This document shows, piece by piece, positions 39,121-51,457 of a DNA stretch of 64,000 bases. A program made the position numbers and the translations under genes. Below the pieces are notes generated by a model, which was given only the letters and a program-made list of their open reading frames with translations, searched no databases and was not told the DNA's origin. The stretch is taken from the NCBI GenBank assembly GCA_024509875.1, contig JAMPIV010014140.1, forward strand, positions 1 to 64,000, read 5' to 3'. This DNA is from Oreohelix idahoensis (lineage: Eukaryota > Mollusca > Gastropoda > Stylommatophora > Oreohelicidae). Numbering within the stretch: position 1 is the stretch's first letter; every line of letters starts with the position of its first letter.

Positions 39121-39645
39121 TGCATTCTCTATTGCTGCATCTTTGGGTCCCAACCTTAACACAAGAGACGTGCTACATACACTAGACTTGACTATTGAAG
39201 AGAAGTAAATTCCAAGACATCTGTGGGAACCAATAGCTGCTGAAGCATACGCCAACCGACTCCACACTGGAAGCTAAGCAGCAAAAAAGCGAAACCAATG
39301 GATATTTCCAAACTTTTCTTAAGTTCCACCACAATTTAAATCATCCGATGATGATAAATATCATCCCTTCTGTTTTATAAACAACTCTATTTATTTTACA
39401 TCGTTAACCCATAAGTTGTTATTAAACCTGTTTATCTGTAACTTTAACGCTATAGTTGGATTAATCACTCTTGAATGCATTGTATGCCTCCACCCGTATG
39501 AATCATACTGTTTTAAACACATAAGCATAGAGAGCTATAAAATTAATAATTGCTGAATCACTTTCAGCTGGGGGCGCAGAAATACAATGAAAAAATATTA
39601 CCTCACAGAAGGTGCAGGAGAGTACTAAAGCTCATGACAATTTAG
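39121..39645. other. No gene recognised
   Basis: AT-rich, short frames only. Confidence 0.5.
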
Positions 39646-39649
39646 ATGA

Positions 39650-39850
39650 CCTCAGTTGGTATGCTTTCCTTTCTTTAAATTCCTGTGAGGCTCCCTAAAG
39701 TAGAAGCATCATTCTTCTATTTATATCTATGCCAAAGAGTAATCTTGAGCGATGGTTGATACCTTTGAATACACTCATCATTATACTCTTAAGTTTGGCC
39801 AACGTTTGACCACTACGGCGGGGTAGGGGCGACAATCACGCCACAATTAC
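39650..39850 (+). repeat. Dispersed repeat family R3 (copy 1)
   Basis: TAGAAGCATCATTCTTCTAT...AGAGTAATCTTGAGCG...GATACCTTTGAA...TTTGGCCAACGTTTGACCACTACGGC. Shared with 49760-49935 and with the complement of 61150-61330. Confidence 0.75.
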
Positions 39851-40159
39851 ATACAATTTGGAATTAGGTGGCAGAAATACAGAATAATATCATGATAGCG
39901 TCAAGAGATGGAGAAGAAAGAATATGTGAGATTATACTATAAAGAGGAGAAACAGAAAGAGGTTGGAGATCCATTGTAGCCAACTTTTGATGTGGAGATG
40001 GCATCTGATGATAATGAAGTTAAGTTTGGAGTTTTCCAACTATCCACGAATCCTTTACCCGTTCTTGCGCAAGTATTCAGTAAAGCTAACCTTATATGTT
40101 GTCTGATAAAGTTATCCACTGTCTGTGGTTGTAAAAAGGGTAAAGATAGTTACATGTAG
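39851..40159. other. No gene recognised
   Basis: Nothing identified. Confidence 0.5.
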
Positions 40160-40400
40160 AAAATGCCGTAGGGGAGTGAAGTGTTAGAGACTTCAAAATA
40201 CACAAGGTCCAGCTTAATGAGGTGGGGTAACCAGGTCTTTTCCTTGCTGTCGTTCTCTTCTCTAACAGAATAGCAGGGGCAGGCATTTATAGCTGCGTAG
40301 ACTGAAGCAGGACGTTGCCAGGTTTTGAGTCATGTAGCTTTGCCTCGAGAAGCAAGAACTCTAACAACTCTGCCATTCGACGCTCTGTGTCACTTCATGA
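40160..40400 (+). repeat. Dispersed SINE-like family R1 (copy 2)
   Basis: GTGAAGTGTTAGAGACTTCA is shared exactly with the 4826-5060 copy's GAATGAAGTGTTAGAGACTTCAC region. GGTCCAGCTTAATGAGGTGGGGTAACCAG and ATTTATAGCTGCGTAGACTGAAGCA follow. Confidence 0.75.
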
Positions 40401-40807
40401 CATTTTAAATGTTGAACAACTCGTTCCAAAGACAGATTCAAATTTTTTTTTATTATGTTGTGCATTACTACAATATGTAACAGACTTTCGTACTTGGGTT
40501 CTTGCCTGGAATAGAAGGATGGAAATGGTCTGACATGATCAGCATTGTGGAACTACTGACAAGATCCAAAAAAAGTGCCAGTGCAACAAGAGGTTCAAAA
40601 ATAAATAAAAGCGACGCAGGCGTAAGACAACCGTATAGGACAACCGTATAGGACAACCGTATGATGAAACCTTTGAATAGCATTATGTGCCAGTTCTTGT
40701 TCTGGATTCCACGGGGTAAGAGAGGAGAGAGAAACAGAAAACGCGTGGGTAAAGGAAATAGCAACATACATGAAGGGAAAAAGAAGATATGGAAAGTTCT
40801 TGAGTGG
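40401..40807. other. No gene recognised
   Basis: A small local repeat GACAACCGTATAG occurs three times at 40627-40662. Nothing else identified. Confidence 0.5.
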
Positions 40808-41019
40808 CTGGTACAGGACATGAGGGCTGGTACAGGACATGAGGGCTGGTACAGGACATGAGGGCTGGTACAGGACATGAGGGCTGGTACAGGACAGACA
40901 TGAGAGCTGGTACAGGACATGAGGGCTGGCACGAGTTTGTTGAAGGCCTATGACGAGTTTGTTGAAGGCCTATGACGAGTTTGTTGAAGGCCTATGACGA
41001 GTTTGTTGAAGGCCTATGC
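40808..41019. repeat. Two adjacent minisatellites (19 bp, then 22 bp)
   Basis: Six to seven copies of GGCTGGTACAGGACATGAG (19 bp) at 40808-40930 are followed directly by four copies of ACGAGTTTGTTGAAGGCCTA plus TG (22 bp) at 40931-41019. The Cys-Thr-Ser-Pro-rich minus-strand frames over the first array are artefacts. Confidence 0.95.
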
Positions 41020-41348
41020 TCCTTAGTCAATTCAAAGGTAATGCATAAATGAATGCACTACTTGTACCGTCTTATATTTTGTTCGTCCTATTGTGTGCAT
41101 TTAAGTGATGCTTTCGAGTACACAACTGCAATAATTTTCACCGTTCGTTAAATGCTGATCAGTGTTCTGAAGATCTAGAGTGTGGTACTTCTTGAGTTTA
41201 AGCACAAATCATAAATTTTCTTTGCGTTCTTTATTCTGATTTGCCTGCTCCTATCACATTTAGTTATGATTATATTTAAGTTATCAATTTCTTTGAAGCG
41301 TTTATTGTTAAGTCATAACTCTTAAAGTACGTAGTAGTTTTCTCATAC

Positions 41349-41670
41349 TTAATCTTTTTCTTCCTCGTTCGCCCTTAGACCTTCCATGTTAATGACTCTA
41401 AAAAAGGAAGTAGTCATCTCAAGGCTCCTGACATCTCCAAACAGTTTTTCGTGGAGAGAAGTAAGTTGTTGCCATATGCTACGTCGTTCACTGCTGTATG
41501 TTGGACAGGACCGCACCAGATGTTCGGCTATCATGGGGCTGATACTACGGGCGCAGACATTGGGTGTACCAATCCTGTACTCATGGTATAGATAGTACCC
41601 CAATCTGTTATGACCAGTGCGTAGCCGTAAAATGATGACCTAGTCTCGCCTAAATAATTGATGTTAGGCA
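41349..41670 (-). pseudogene. LINE C-terminal remnant (RLRTGH / EH...CP motif)
   Basis: On the minus strand, RLRTGHNRLGYYL is followed by AEHLVRSCPTYSSERRSIW, the zinc-like tail found after RT/RNase H in Jockey/R1/I-type LINEs. The first pair of cysteines of that motif is partly lost (only NVCARS). It is about 105 residues, with no upstream RT in the next kilobase. Confidence 0.65.
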
Positions 41671-42640
41671 TCATTTTTTGTTATGTCCCACATTTGACAT
41701 ACAGAATTGTCTGTCGCTTTGAGTTTTCCTATAGCCTAGTGTTAAATTTTAAGGGTCAGTTCTTTTCTGGTTTTTTTTTTTTTTTTTTTTTTTTTGGTAA
41801 AGTGTTGTAATATTACATATAACTGAAAATTTGAATGGAATGTGTATTAACAAAATATGACATTGGGACAACAAAATCTTTAAATTATACTGGCCGTGAA
41901 AACTGGCCTCTCGTAATGATCAATTATATGAAAATCGGCCACTTACTGGTCTGTCGCCCTTTAAGGGATAAAATTGATTTCCTACTGTTAAATTTTTTGC
42001 AAACAGAAATATAAAATTGAATACAGGCACTTGTAAAACGGATGCATGAAAAAAATTACGAGAAGTAGGTGCAGAAAACAGTAGAGCAAATACTCTTTGT
42101 GGACAGAACAAAGAGTCAGGGAGGGAGGGACAGAGCAAGATAAATTCTGCTATGCAACGATAACAATAAACTAAAGTTGAACTGAACAAACAAGTGGAAG
42201 CCAAAGTCTAAGACATTAACACTGACACCTAGGCGGGACAAAAATATGAAGCCAAGTACCACATACAGAGACAGATACAATGTAAAAAGGCAATGATGGA
42301 CACTGGTCAGGAAAGTGGCCCAGAAACCAGATGTCTGAGATTGTATAGCCATTAACCAACGGCTGCTGATTCTAAAAAGATTGGGTCGCGGAAAACACTG
42401 CGAAGGATCATCTCCCTTATGTTTCACTTACGGTACTCAAAGTTTTAAGCCGCATGCCTTAGGCTGAATTCCTATAATTAATTTTTACTCGTCAATTTCA
42501 GTGAAGCTTCACCAACTATGAAATTTGGGTCGTGGTCGTATAAAAGCTGAGAAGCACTGGTTTCGACTACTAGAAAAGCCCGGAAGTTTACCTACTTAAA
42601 AACAAACATCAATTAAAAATCTTTCAGCAAGAAGATCTTA
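41671..42640. other. No gene recognised; T-run at 41768-41797
   Basis: AT-rich. A run of about 28 T occurs near 41770. No domain-bearing frame. Confidence 0.5.
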
Positions 42641-42647
42641 CATCTAT

Positions 42648-42722
42648 CCCCCCCCCCCCCCCCCCCCCCCCCCCCCGCCCCCCCCCCCCCCCCAGGATAT
42701 CTGCATCAACACCCCCCCCCCC
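42648..42722. repeat. Poly(C) tracts
   Basis: C29-G-C16 at 42648-42693 and a further C run at 42711-42722. Confidence 0.95.
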
Positions 42723-42939
42723 TAAATATGTTTTTCTTCATGTGTGCACAGCTGTGGGCGGATGATAATTAGTTCATGAGAATTGGATGTTTTACAAAAA
42801 ACACATCGCCATGCAAGAGAATTCTCACATTTAATGTCTTATTCTTTGGCTTTTAGCACGTACGTCTTCACGCCCGGCGCCTTCCACAACAATCTCCGGC
42901 TCGTGGCAGGTAGCTGCCAATCGCCGGCTTCGTTTAGTG

Positions 42940-43160
42940 CAGGGTTTCCTAACCTTCCATGTGCCATGTACCGCTTCGATTGTCCGATAAAGGCTATGGT
43001 TCCCTTTGATTATCTATAGAAGGCTATGGACTCCTTCTTGTACAAAAACAAATTACATAAAAGTACAATGACACATTTTACATTTTAGGTGGTACATGGA
43101 CCACTTAGAATCCATTCACGGATCCCAAAGGGTCTATGGATCACAGATTAAGAAACCCTG
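42940..43160. mobile_element. hAT-like MITE
   Basis: CAGGGTTTCCTAACC at the left end and the complement of CAGGGTTTCTTAATC at the right end form terminal inverted repeats. The interior has the familiar GCCATGTACCGCTTCGA and GGTACATGGACCACTTAGAA blocks. Flanking 8-mers (GTTTAGTG and GTGCAGCG) match at five positions, a possible decayed 8-bp duplication. No transposase. Confidence 0.6.
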
Positions 43161-43489
43161 GTGCAGCGGTTAGATGTGTGCCATAATTGCTCACGAAGTT
43201 AAAGACGGAACATTTCAAATGACTCCCGCTTGACGTCCGAGATGAGAAATGGGTTGTTTCTGTAGCCGATGTTTGTGATGAATCTCTGGCACGCTGGTTT
43301 TACCAATAAAACTTCTCACTCGTGTCTAATGTATGTCACCAGTGAAGTAAAACTTTGTGAGTGCTGATGAAGATGTGGACCGGATGTTTGTGGTACTACT
43401 GCTAGCAGAGCGTTTAATCACGCTTGCTGATAGGACACTAGTGGTCCTTTTCAGGGCTTAGTATTTATCAACACTGCACTTGAGCTCAC

Positions 43490-43645
43490 GCTATAGTCTA
43501 CTCAGCCATAAATGGGTGCCTAACTCTGTTCTTGAGTTAGGGAAGGCAAAATGCAGAGAAGAAGGGAACTGATCACCCCACATCATAAAGCTGGACCAAG
43601 TATACTAAAATCTGTAACAATTCCCTTCTCTACGGCAGTATCTAC
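43490..43645 (-). repeat. Dispersed SINE-like family R1 (copy 3)
   Basis: The complement reads GATACTGCCGTAGAGAAG...GGTCCAGCTTTATGATGTGGGGTGATCAG...TTGCCTTCCCTAACTCA...CACCCATTTATGGCTGAGTAG. Confidence 0.75.
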
Positions 43646-43650
43646 TAAAG

Positions 43651-43987
43651 CAGTGCTCTACAACCTGTTTTACTTCAAGGTACACTTAAAGTGCCTTTCA
43701 AAATTCCACGGCACACTATAATATTTAAGTATGTGGGTATAGTAAATATTTGTAAATTCAATGCATTCATAAGACAACGCTACATAATATTTTGTGATGA
43801 AATAGTGGATAATGTTAACTCATCTTATTATTTTTAAAATGTTCCTTGTAACATTCTTTGTAATATTTTGCTATAACAGTGGCGTATTCTGCCTGGTGCC
43901 ACTGCACACAAAACAGACACCCACGGCACACAACGTAGAAACCCACGGCACACTGGCGGGCCGCGGCACAATGGTTGTGGAGCACGA
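43651..43987. mobile_element. Second hAT-like non-autonomous element
   Basis: Left end CAGTGCTCTACAACCTG and right end, complemented, (T)CGTGCTCCACAACCAT form about 15-bp inverted repeats. The interior has repeated CCACGGCACAC blocks. No transposase and no clear target duplication. Confidence 0.5.
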
Positions 43988-44063
43988 TCTTTATCCTATA
44001 TAAAAAGCAGATTTGAATTCAGGTGGTTTACCTTCTTGTCTGTGTGTTGACAATGAACATATA

Positions 44064-44778
44064 CTGTTCAAAAAAAAGAAACGCATAGCTATCCGAGGGC
44101 GCGTTTTTATGAGTTTGTAAGTAAAATTTGATGCTAGGGTATATAAAAACCAGCCTCAAATGTTCTTTACAGTGTCAAATGCACGTGTTGACCTGAATTG
44201 CGTTCGTTTTTGTAATCGTTACAACGCAGTGGTCAATAGTGTATATGACGCAATTTTTGACAACAGCTCATGTTGCGCGTACGTGAAAGCAACAACATTT
44301 GGGGTGAACACAACTCACTGACTACGCAACTGAAACCCTATAAAAGGATAACGCTACACACAAAAAATTCAGTTAATTTTCAAGCAGACATTTATGCCGT
44401 CTCTATCGATAAATTTAAGGAACACTGCTATTGGCCGTTTGCACGCAGGCGACAGTCAAAGTCAGGTTGCCAGGCATCTAAACGTGCATCAGAGTACCAT
44501 CAGTCGACTTCGGCACCGGTTTTATGCATCCATGCCCAGAAGATGCCAGTCGCTGATCGATGCAAGAGGAGGCCACACACCATACTAACGGGAAAGCCCA
44601 TACGCCAAAAACTCTCGTGACCCAGATGCAAAACAACTGTCAATTGATTGGTTGAACCCTAAGGTATTCTTTTGTGCATTTTGAACAATTAACTCATTAA
44701 ATTAAAAAAGTTATTGAATGTCAAAATTATGGCTATGTGTGTGCCTTCAGTAGCTATGCGTTTCTCTTTTTTGGACAG
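44064..44778 (+). mobile_element. Tc1/mariner-like element, internally deleted (copy 1)
   Basis: Terminal inverted repeats CTGTTCAAAAAAAAGAAACG... and ...TTTCTCTTTTTTGGACAG, about 30 bp, with TA on both sides (44062-44063, 44779-44780). Inside is one frame (44394-44588) for a helix-turn-helix DNA-binding domain. The catalytic part of the transposase is missing, so it could only move with help in trans. Confidence 0.85.
44394..44588 (+). pseudogene. Transposase N-terminal helix-turn-helix fragment (copy 1)
   Basis: 64 residues with AIGRLHAGDSQSQVARHLNV and HQSTISRLRHRF, a homeodomain-like helix-turn-helix as in Tc1-type transposases. The frame ends before any DDE core, and the next sequence is close to the 3' terminal repeat. 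Confidence 0.75.
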
Positions 44779-44926
44779 TATAGAAAGATTAACTGAAGTT
44801 TAAAACAAATGTTGGGAAAGGTTACGACTAAGTATCCACAAGATTGGGATAGAATATTACCCGCTATTCTCTTGCCTATAGAGAAATTCCCAACGAAAAT
44901 ACGGAGTTTGCGCCATTTGAATTATA
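44779..44926 (+). pseudogene. LTR-retrotransposon integrase scrap between two Tc1/mariner copies
   Basis: Encodes MLGKVTTKYPQDWDRILPAIL, then frame-shifted remnants. It aligns by eye with the element D integrase region NLLGKITEDHPQDWDRVLPAALFAYRE. About 145 bp survive, bounded on both sides by TA and mariner-type ends. Confidence 0.75.
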
Positions 44927-45636
44927 CTGTTCAAAAAAAGAAACGCATAGCTACTGAAGGCACACACATAGCCACAATTTTGACATTCAATAACTTTTTT
45001 AATTTAATGAGTTAATTGTTCAAATTGCACAAAAGAATACCTTCGGGTTCAACCAATCAATTGACAGTTGTTTTGCATCTGGGTCACGAGAGTTTTTGGC
45101 GTACGGGCTTTCCCGTTAGTATGGTGTGTGGCCTCCACTTGCATCGATCAGCGACTGGCATCTTCTGGGCATGGATGCGTGGAACCGGTGCCAAAGTCGA
45201 CTGATGGTACTCTGATGCACGTTTAGATGCCTGGCAACCTGACTTTGACTTTCGCCTGCGTGCAAACGGCCAATAGCAATGTTCCTTAAATTTATCGATA
45301 GAGACGGCATAAATGTCTGCTTGAAAATTAACTGAATTTTTTGTGTGTAGCGTTATCCTTTTATAGGGTTTCAGTTGCGTAGTCAGTGAATAGTGTTCAC
45401 ACCAAATGTTGCTTTCACGTGCGCGCAACATGAGCTGTGGTCAAAAATTGCGTCATATACACTATTGACCACTGCGTTGTAACGATTACAAAAACGAACG
45501 CAATTCAGGTCAACACGTGCATGTGACACTGTAAAGAACATTTGAGGCTGGTTTTTATATACCCTAGCACCAAATTTTACTTACAAACTCATAAAAACGC
45601 GCCCTCGGATAGCTATGCGTTTCTTTCTTTGAACAG
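44927..45636 (-). mobile_element. Tc1/mariner-like element, internally deleted (copy 2, inverted)
   Basis: About 710 bp, the reverse complement of copy 1 at over 90% by eye, with its own TA duplications (44925-44926, 45637-45638). It carries the same helix-turn-helix frame (45310-45116, minus). Copies 1 and 2 form a large inverted repeat around 44779-44926. Confidence 0.85.
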
Positions 45637-45799
45637 TATAGTTTTATTCTGTGTCAGATCTTACTTTTCAATGTTATGACACAATACTTAGTTCACGCAG
45701 TCTCTAGTATAAAATAAAATCTATAAACTTCCTATGATATCTCGGTCACCATGACAATTCTGTTCTTCCACTAAGTCCAAAATTCTTCTTTTTCTTTAG

Positions 45800-46250
45800 T
45801 TACCACGCAAGCTGGCGCAGGCGATCAGGTCTTCCACAACAGCGGCGTACTCATTGCATTTGGCACACGGTGCGGATCCTTCCTGTGGCACGCACACAGA
45901 AAAATATATAATATTATATAAGTAGATTTATAACCCGTACGGTACCGACATAATAGTGTCCCGTGTGACCCTTTCCCGTTTGTCACCCTGGGTGGACCGC
46001 CTCCTTGCATCCACACCCCCTTCTTAGTACTCCACTGCTCAACAACTTCCTGTTCCCATTTTATCGATTCTGTTGTTGACTTCTGTCCATGCCACAACGA
46101 CAAATTGTCTAGTTAAAGTATCTCTTCCCCTTGTTGTCATCTGTCTCGTGTTTCTTCAACCCTTCCTCTTGTAACAATTTATTCCAACTTTCTTCTTCAC
46201 TCTTTCTTCTTGTAACAATTTATTCCAATTGTATTCTTCAACCCTGTCAC
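45800..46250. repeat. Dispersed repeat family R5 (copy 1)
   Basis: GGCGTACTCATTGCATTTGGCAC...GGTGCGGATCC, GTCACCCTGGGTGGACCGCC, CTTAGTAC and CTTGTAACAATTTATTCCAA blocks recur in the same order at 59575-59860. Confidence 0.65.
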
Positions 46251-47189
46251 ATAATTTTGTTCGCTCTCTTTTCCTCTCAGGCATTCCTGATCTACCTTTA
46301 TTGTGCGCACTAATTATGTGACTATTCGGCACATTCTATTTTCCTACCTTCCGACAGTATTTGGTATTTTCGAGTCAATGTTTACACTCCTTCCATTCAT
46401 TTGTGTCGTGTTTGTTTATCTGAGAGTTTGATACAAATCAGATCAGATTGGCTGGCTGGCAAGGTCATTTTCGTATAGTGACACAGTGTTATGTTTCACG
46501 GCAAGCGCCAGCCCATTATCGAAATTGGTGACAGATTACAAACACGTGGATGGTTTAAGAAGCTGTAGTGGTAATCATTACTGAGAATAGACGGATGTAG
46601 CAACTTCTACGGAAAATTGACCGTTTGAACTTTATAAACGCATGAGTCATGCAGAAAATTCAATAAGGAAAGTTGCCATAACATGCACTTTCGAATGTAT
46701 TGTTTGGCATTTGAGACGCGAGTAGACATTGACGGTTATTGGAAGTTTTGTCGGAAAAATCCAGGTGTGAGCGTGGGTTGAAAAACTGCAACATAACGTA
46801 GACATTTTAGCCATACACGACTGAATTCCAGTATCGTCAAAGCAGACAGCTCGGACTGAAGCCAGGAAAGAGTAGAAGTTAGGATTCTGAACTTATAGGA
46901 ACGGAAAACAAGTATTGGAGCACCTTTTGAATAATACAATAAAGAAACTCCAGCTTTTAATACGGAAATTAGACTCCTACAGGACCTACTCACAAAGTCA
47001 CAGAGGGATTCTGTAATAGAAATAATACCCCAGACGCGTGTTCGAGGCATTTTAATCAAGTGCCAAGACTATTCTACTGAGCAAGAAGTCTAGTTCCCAA
47101 CTAGTTTGGGGTAAGTTGTAACATATTTTTGTACTCTGAATTTGACATTTTTGAACTTGCTGATGGTTATACAGGCCCTTAAGGGGCTG
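46251..47189. other. No gene recognised
   Basis: Nothing identified on either strand beyond short frames. Confidence 0.5.
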
Positions 47190-47560
47190 GCAATCTCAGC
47201 ACGTGAAAATGATATATTCATGAATCACCACAGCAAAGCACTGGTAATTGCTTCGTGCTAGGTCTCTAAGGGAACCAAAAGCAGGGGTAACCCCAGACTC
47301 CAAGTCGAGAAAGGAGTGAAAGATGATGCCATCATTTAAAAAAAAAATATATATTTACTATCATTTTAATAAGTGTATGTATATTTAAACATGTCCAACC
47401 AGGCACAAGCCACCTGCCGCTGTCCAGTGGAAAATTTCCCAGTAGATTAACTAAAAGAATGGTGATTTTCATCATATCCACTGAGTTGCATGAGATACGC
47501 TCAGGGAGAGTAAAAATTCGGAGAAAAGATTCAATTGACGGACAGCGGGAAAGAAACCTG
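47190..47560 (+). repeat. Dispersed repeat family R4 (copy 2)
   Basis: CAAAGCACTGGTAATTGCTTCGTGC...GGGAACCAAAAGCAGG...AGGAGTGAAAGATGATGCCATCAT matches 38300-38405. CTGTCCAGTGG...TCCACTGAG...CTCAGGGAGAGTAAAAATTC matches 38575-38645. Only a short TATATA run is present where copy 1 has long (TA)n(GA)n. Confidence 0.65.
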
Positions 47561-47890
47561 ATTAATATCAGAAAAATAAAGATTTAGCAGCGGAATTTGT
47601 TCTTTTATTCCCTCTACAGTTTGTGGTAGGAGTTTACGAGACCATCTGAGTTACGATTCTACGATACTAGATGTACTGCTGTTCTGCGGTTCAAAGCTTG
47701 CGATCGACACTTCAAACCTACATTCAGCAGGTTGTGAAGTTAACTGCCTTGGCCAGGAGAAGTGCCCTCGCCACAGAGACGAAATGACGGAAACAGCTGC
47801 ATCAACACTTTAGGAAGCTAAGTTGCATTTTTAGCAGGCCAACACAATAGAACTTATTTATATATTCTTCTTTGATCCTTAGCCGCCGAC
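47561..47890. other. No gene recognised
   Basis: Nothing identified. Confidence 0.5.
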
Positions 47891-47891
47891 C

Positions 47892-49300
47892 GTCAAAGCA
47901 GTCAGTGGCCATCACGCCTGGTGGCGTCTTGCAGGGCAGCAACAAACTGCTTCCACTTTGCTCGGTCGGCAGCCGTCCTTCTTGCAGTGCTTCAGCTCTG
48001 ATTCATTCTTTGCATCTCGGCCTCCACAGTTCTCCGCCAAGTTATTTTTGGTCGGTCTCTCTTATGTTTTCCTTCCGGGGTCCATAGCATAGCTGTTCTT
48101 GTGATGGCATCTGGGTCTCTTCTGAGGACATGGCCAACCCAACTCCAGCGTCTTCCAGTTATGATAGTGTGCATGTCCTCTTGGTTGCTCCAAGTAAGAA
48201 GTTCTTGGTTGGTGATGGTATTCGGCCAAAAGATTCGTAGAATTTTTCTTAGGCAGATTGTGTGAAAGATGACAATTTCAAAATGTCCTTCTCTGTTACT
48301 CCCCAGCATTCTGCACCATAGAGAAGCACAGAAAGTACACAGCTCTCATATAATCTTTATTTTGTGTTTGTGCTGTACTGAGAGGACTTCCAGATGTTGT
48401 TTAGACTACCAAAGGCTATTCTTGCTTTGTTCATTCTGTTAATGGTGTTTTTGCTTGCTCCGCCGTCTAGTGTTACTATGCATCCTAGGTATGTGAAGGT
48501 GTCTGTCTGTTCCATCTTCTGATTCCTTACTGTTATGGGCTCAGAGTTGCCCACATTGAGTGTCATGACCTCTGTCTTCTTTAGACTGATGTTCAGACCC
48601 ACCTGCTGGCTATACTTATTAAGTCTATCCGTTTTTTCCTGGAAGTGTTGATGAGAATTTGCGAGTAGTGCAATGTCGTCTGAATATCCCAGATCTTCCA
48701 ATGTAGAAAACGTTGTCCATCTTATTCCTCTTGAACTGCCCTCTGTTGTCTGACGCATAACCCAATCTGTGATTGTTAAAAATAAAGTGGTTGATAAGGG
48801 GCATCCCTGTCGTACTTCAGTCTTTACCTCAAAAGTTAGGTTGCTCTGTCCAACACTACATGTAAAGTTGGCATAGAGGCTTTTTATGATGGAGACAATG
48901 CAGCTTGGAATTCCATAAGCCCTCAGTATTTTCCATAGAATGTCCCTATGTATACTGTCAAAAGGCTTTTCATAATCAACGAAATTAATGTACAGCTGTC
49001 TCTGCCATTCTTAATTTTGCTCTATGATGTTCCTGAGGATAAATATATGATCTACACATCTTCTGTTCTTTCTAAATCCTGATTGTTCTTTCCTCAGTTT
49101 GTGGTCTACTGCTTTTAAAATTATCTGTATAATTATCCTGCCTAGTATTTTGTTGGGAACTGAAAGAAGAGTGATTCCTCTCCAATTGTTGCAGTCTGCA
49201 AGGTCGCCCTCCTTGGGCAATTAAACAATTTTTCCTTTGTTCCACTTCCTTGGTGTTGTCCCTGTTTTTTCAGACTTAATTTCAACAATATATAAGGAAC
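47892..49300 (-). pseudogene. RTE-like LINE remnant with frame breaks
   Basis: On the minus strand in order: NNWRGITLLSVPNKILGRII and EQSGFRKNRRCVDHIFILR (49220-49011); LGYSDDIALLANS, a catalytic motif with the DD pair, and TYLGCIVTLDGG (48758-48357); then WVGHVLRRDPDAI and the C-terminal TW.RTVEAEM part (48309-47992). About 1.4 kb of RT and C-terminus in at least three frames. The endonuclease is missing. Confidence 0.85.
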
Positions 49301-49629
<329 letters not shown>

Positions 49630-49749
49630 AAGTAATAATAAGAATTTTACTGTAAATTCAGTTGGGGCTTGTACGAGCTAAATTAAATTATATAACACTT
49701 CTTCACAAAAGTTGTCGGGCAGATACAAAGTTAATATTACTAAGACATA

Positions 49750-49942
49750 TTCGGCATTGTTCTTGACTTCTGAAATATCTCTTGAAACTCTCTCAAGGTA
49801 GAAGCATCATCATCCTTCTATCTGTATCACTGCCAAGAGTTATCTTGTGCGAAGGTAGATACCTTTGAAGACCCACATTAGATACTCTAGGCTTTGGCCA
49901 TTGTTGGACCATCACTGCAGAGCAAAGGGGAGGCAACCCGTG
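49750..49942 (+). repeat. Dispersed repeat family R3 (copy 2)
   Basis: TTCTTGACTTCTGAAA, TAGAAGCATCATCATCCTTCTAT, GCCAAGAGTTATCTTGTGCGAAG and GGCCATTGTTGGACCATCACTGCAGAGC. Element F is inserted at its right edge. Confidence 0.8.
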
Positions 49943-50823
49943 ACAACTGTCGTGGAATATTCTAATCCACATATATAAATTATCAAGTAAATATAAAGCC
50001 TAATAAATACATATAATAAATAAAGGAAGAAGAATGGTAAAGAACAGTGCTGTCACAATGACTGTACTCGAAATCCCCTTGTTTTCTACTGCGTATGCAA
50101 ATTGTAACGTTTCACGTTGATATTAAAGGCCTTCTGCAACATACACGCGTTTCCCAAACACACAATAAAATGTGCTGCCTTTCTAAGAAAAACCTTGAAA
50201 TATGCAAGTTGACCTAAATTTTAAATTCCATTCATGTCTTTTTCTACACTATGTTACCAAGATCAAAAGACAGATGGACAAAAGGATAGCGAGAAGGGAG
50301 AGGCAGAAAGCCGAACACTAAACACGCTTCGCGCGATACACAAATGCTGCCATCACGCGTGTAAGACTACATGCACTAACTTTTTTTCAGACGGACAGTG
50401 ATAAAATACATTACCCATCCCAGAGTTAGGTTTATAAATCCTGAAAACTCTTATTAGAAAAGATAACATTAGATGGGTTTACGGTTGAAAACATAACAGT
50501 ACCCAGACAGCACATCTTCGAAACAGGAGGTAGAAAATACATATTTTGAACGCAGCCACGTAGCTCTTTTAGATTTGTATATTTGGGTTCCTTAGGGCTT
50601 GCTGACAAAGAATATGTAAAACGTTACGCAAATAGTCCAGGAATTAATAAATTATACCCAAAATAAAATAGTGGGGATGCCTGACAGCATGGAATCATTT
50701 CTGCTCATAAAATTTTTTTATAACGTGTTTGAAAAAAATCTTACGTTACAGAATTAGCCTACCATGTAAACTCCAAATTGATTGGAGCGCAACAAATGAA
50801 AGACTAACCACGATTGGTCGGGC

Positions 50824-50830
50824 TATAAAT
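50824..50830 (+). promoter_or_regulatory. Candidate TATA box, element F 5' LTR
   Basis: TATAAAT about 875 bp into the LTR, followed by AATAAA at 51008. The 3' LTR has the same pair near 58012 and 58198. Confidence 0.45.
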
Positions 50831-51457
50831 ACTATCTTGGTTGTTAGGGGAGACGGGGAAGGTAACATTTTTTCAAACACTTGTCGAAACGGGGCCTCAT
50901 TGGCTAGACTCGCTGATATAATCACTTAGGAGCGTTAGTTCGAAACCACTTGCTTAAATAAGCTTGATAAAGCATCAGTGCGTTGAAGCCAGCTCATATT
51001 TTTGCTAAATAAAAGCCTGGAACATAAGCAGATGGGAATTTGTGCCAGTAATTGTGCCAGAATTCATTGCTAATCAACGTATCTGTGTTTATTTCCATGA
51101 AATTGTGGTAAGCTTGAAACATTCAGTATCTTTTAATGAAAATTGAATGTGAATTGTTAATTTATGCCTGTATATATATGTGTAGTTCAGTGGCAAACGT
51201 GAGGTAAAGCCTATAATGCTCCAGCCTGAACAGAAGGTGTCGGAGGGAAGTAAAACGGCATGGAATGGCCAAATAGTACACTGACACCTGGATGATTGAT
51301 TAGACAGAAATAATGCTGGAAGTGCAGAGGCGTGGTAACCATTAAGGAGGTAAATACTGGTATAAAGTATTTCAGATGAAGCTGACAGTTGGCCTAACGC
51401 TCTGAACTCAATGTTTGTGTTGTATTGTGCTCAGTGTAGAACTAGAGTATCAATTAG

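Noticed and set aside
40808..41019. Direct repeats resembling a CRISPR array
   Set aside because: Units are contiguous with no unique spacers and the DNA is animal nuclear sequence. These are minisatellites.
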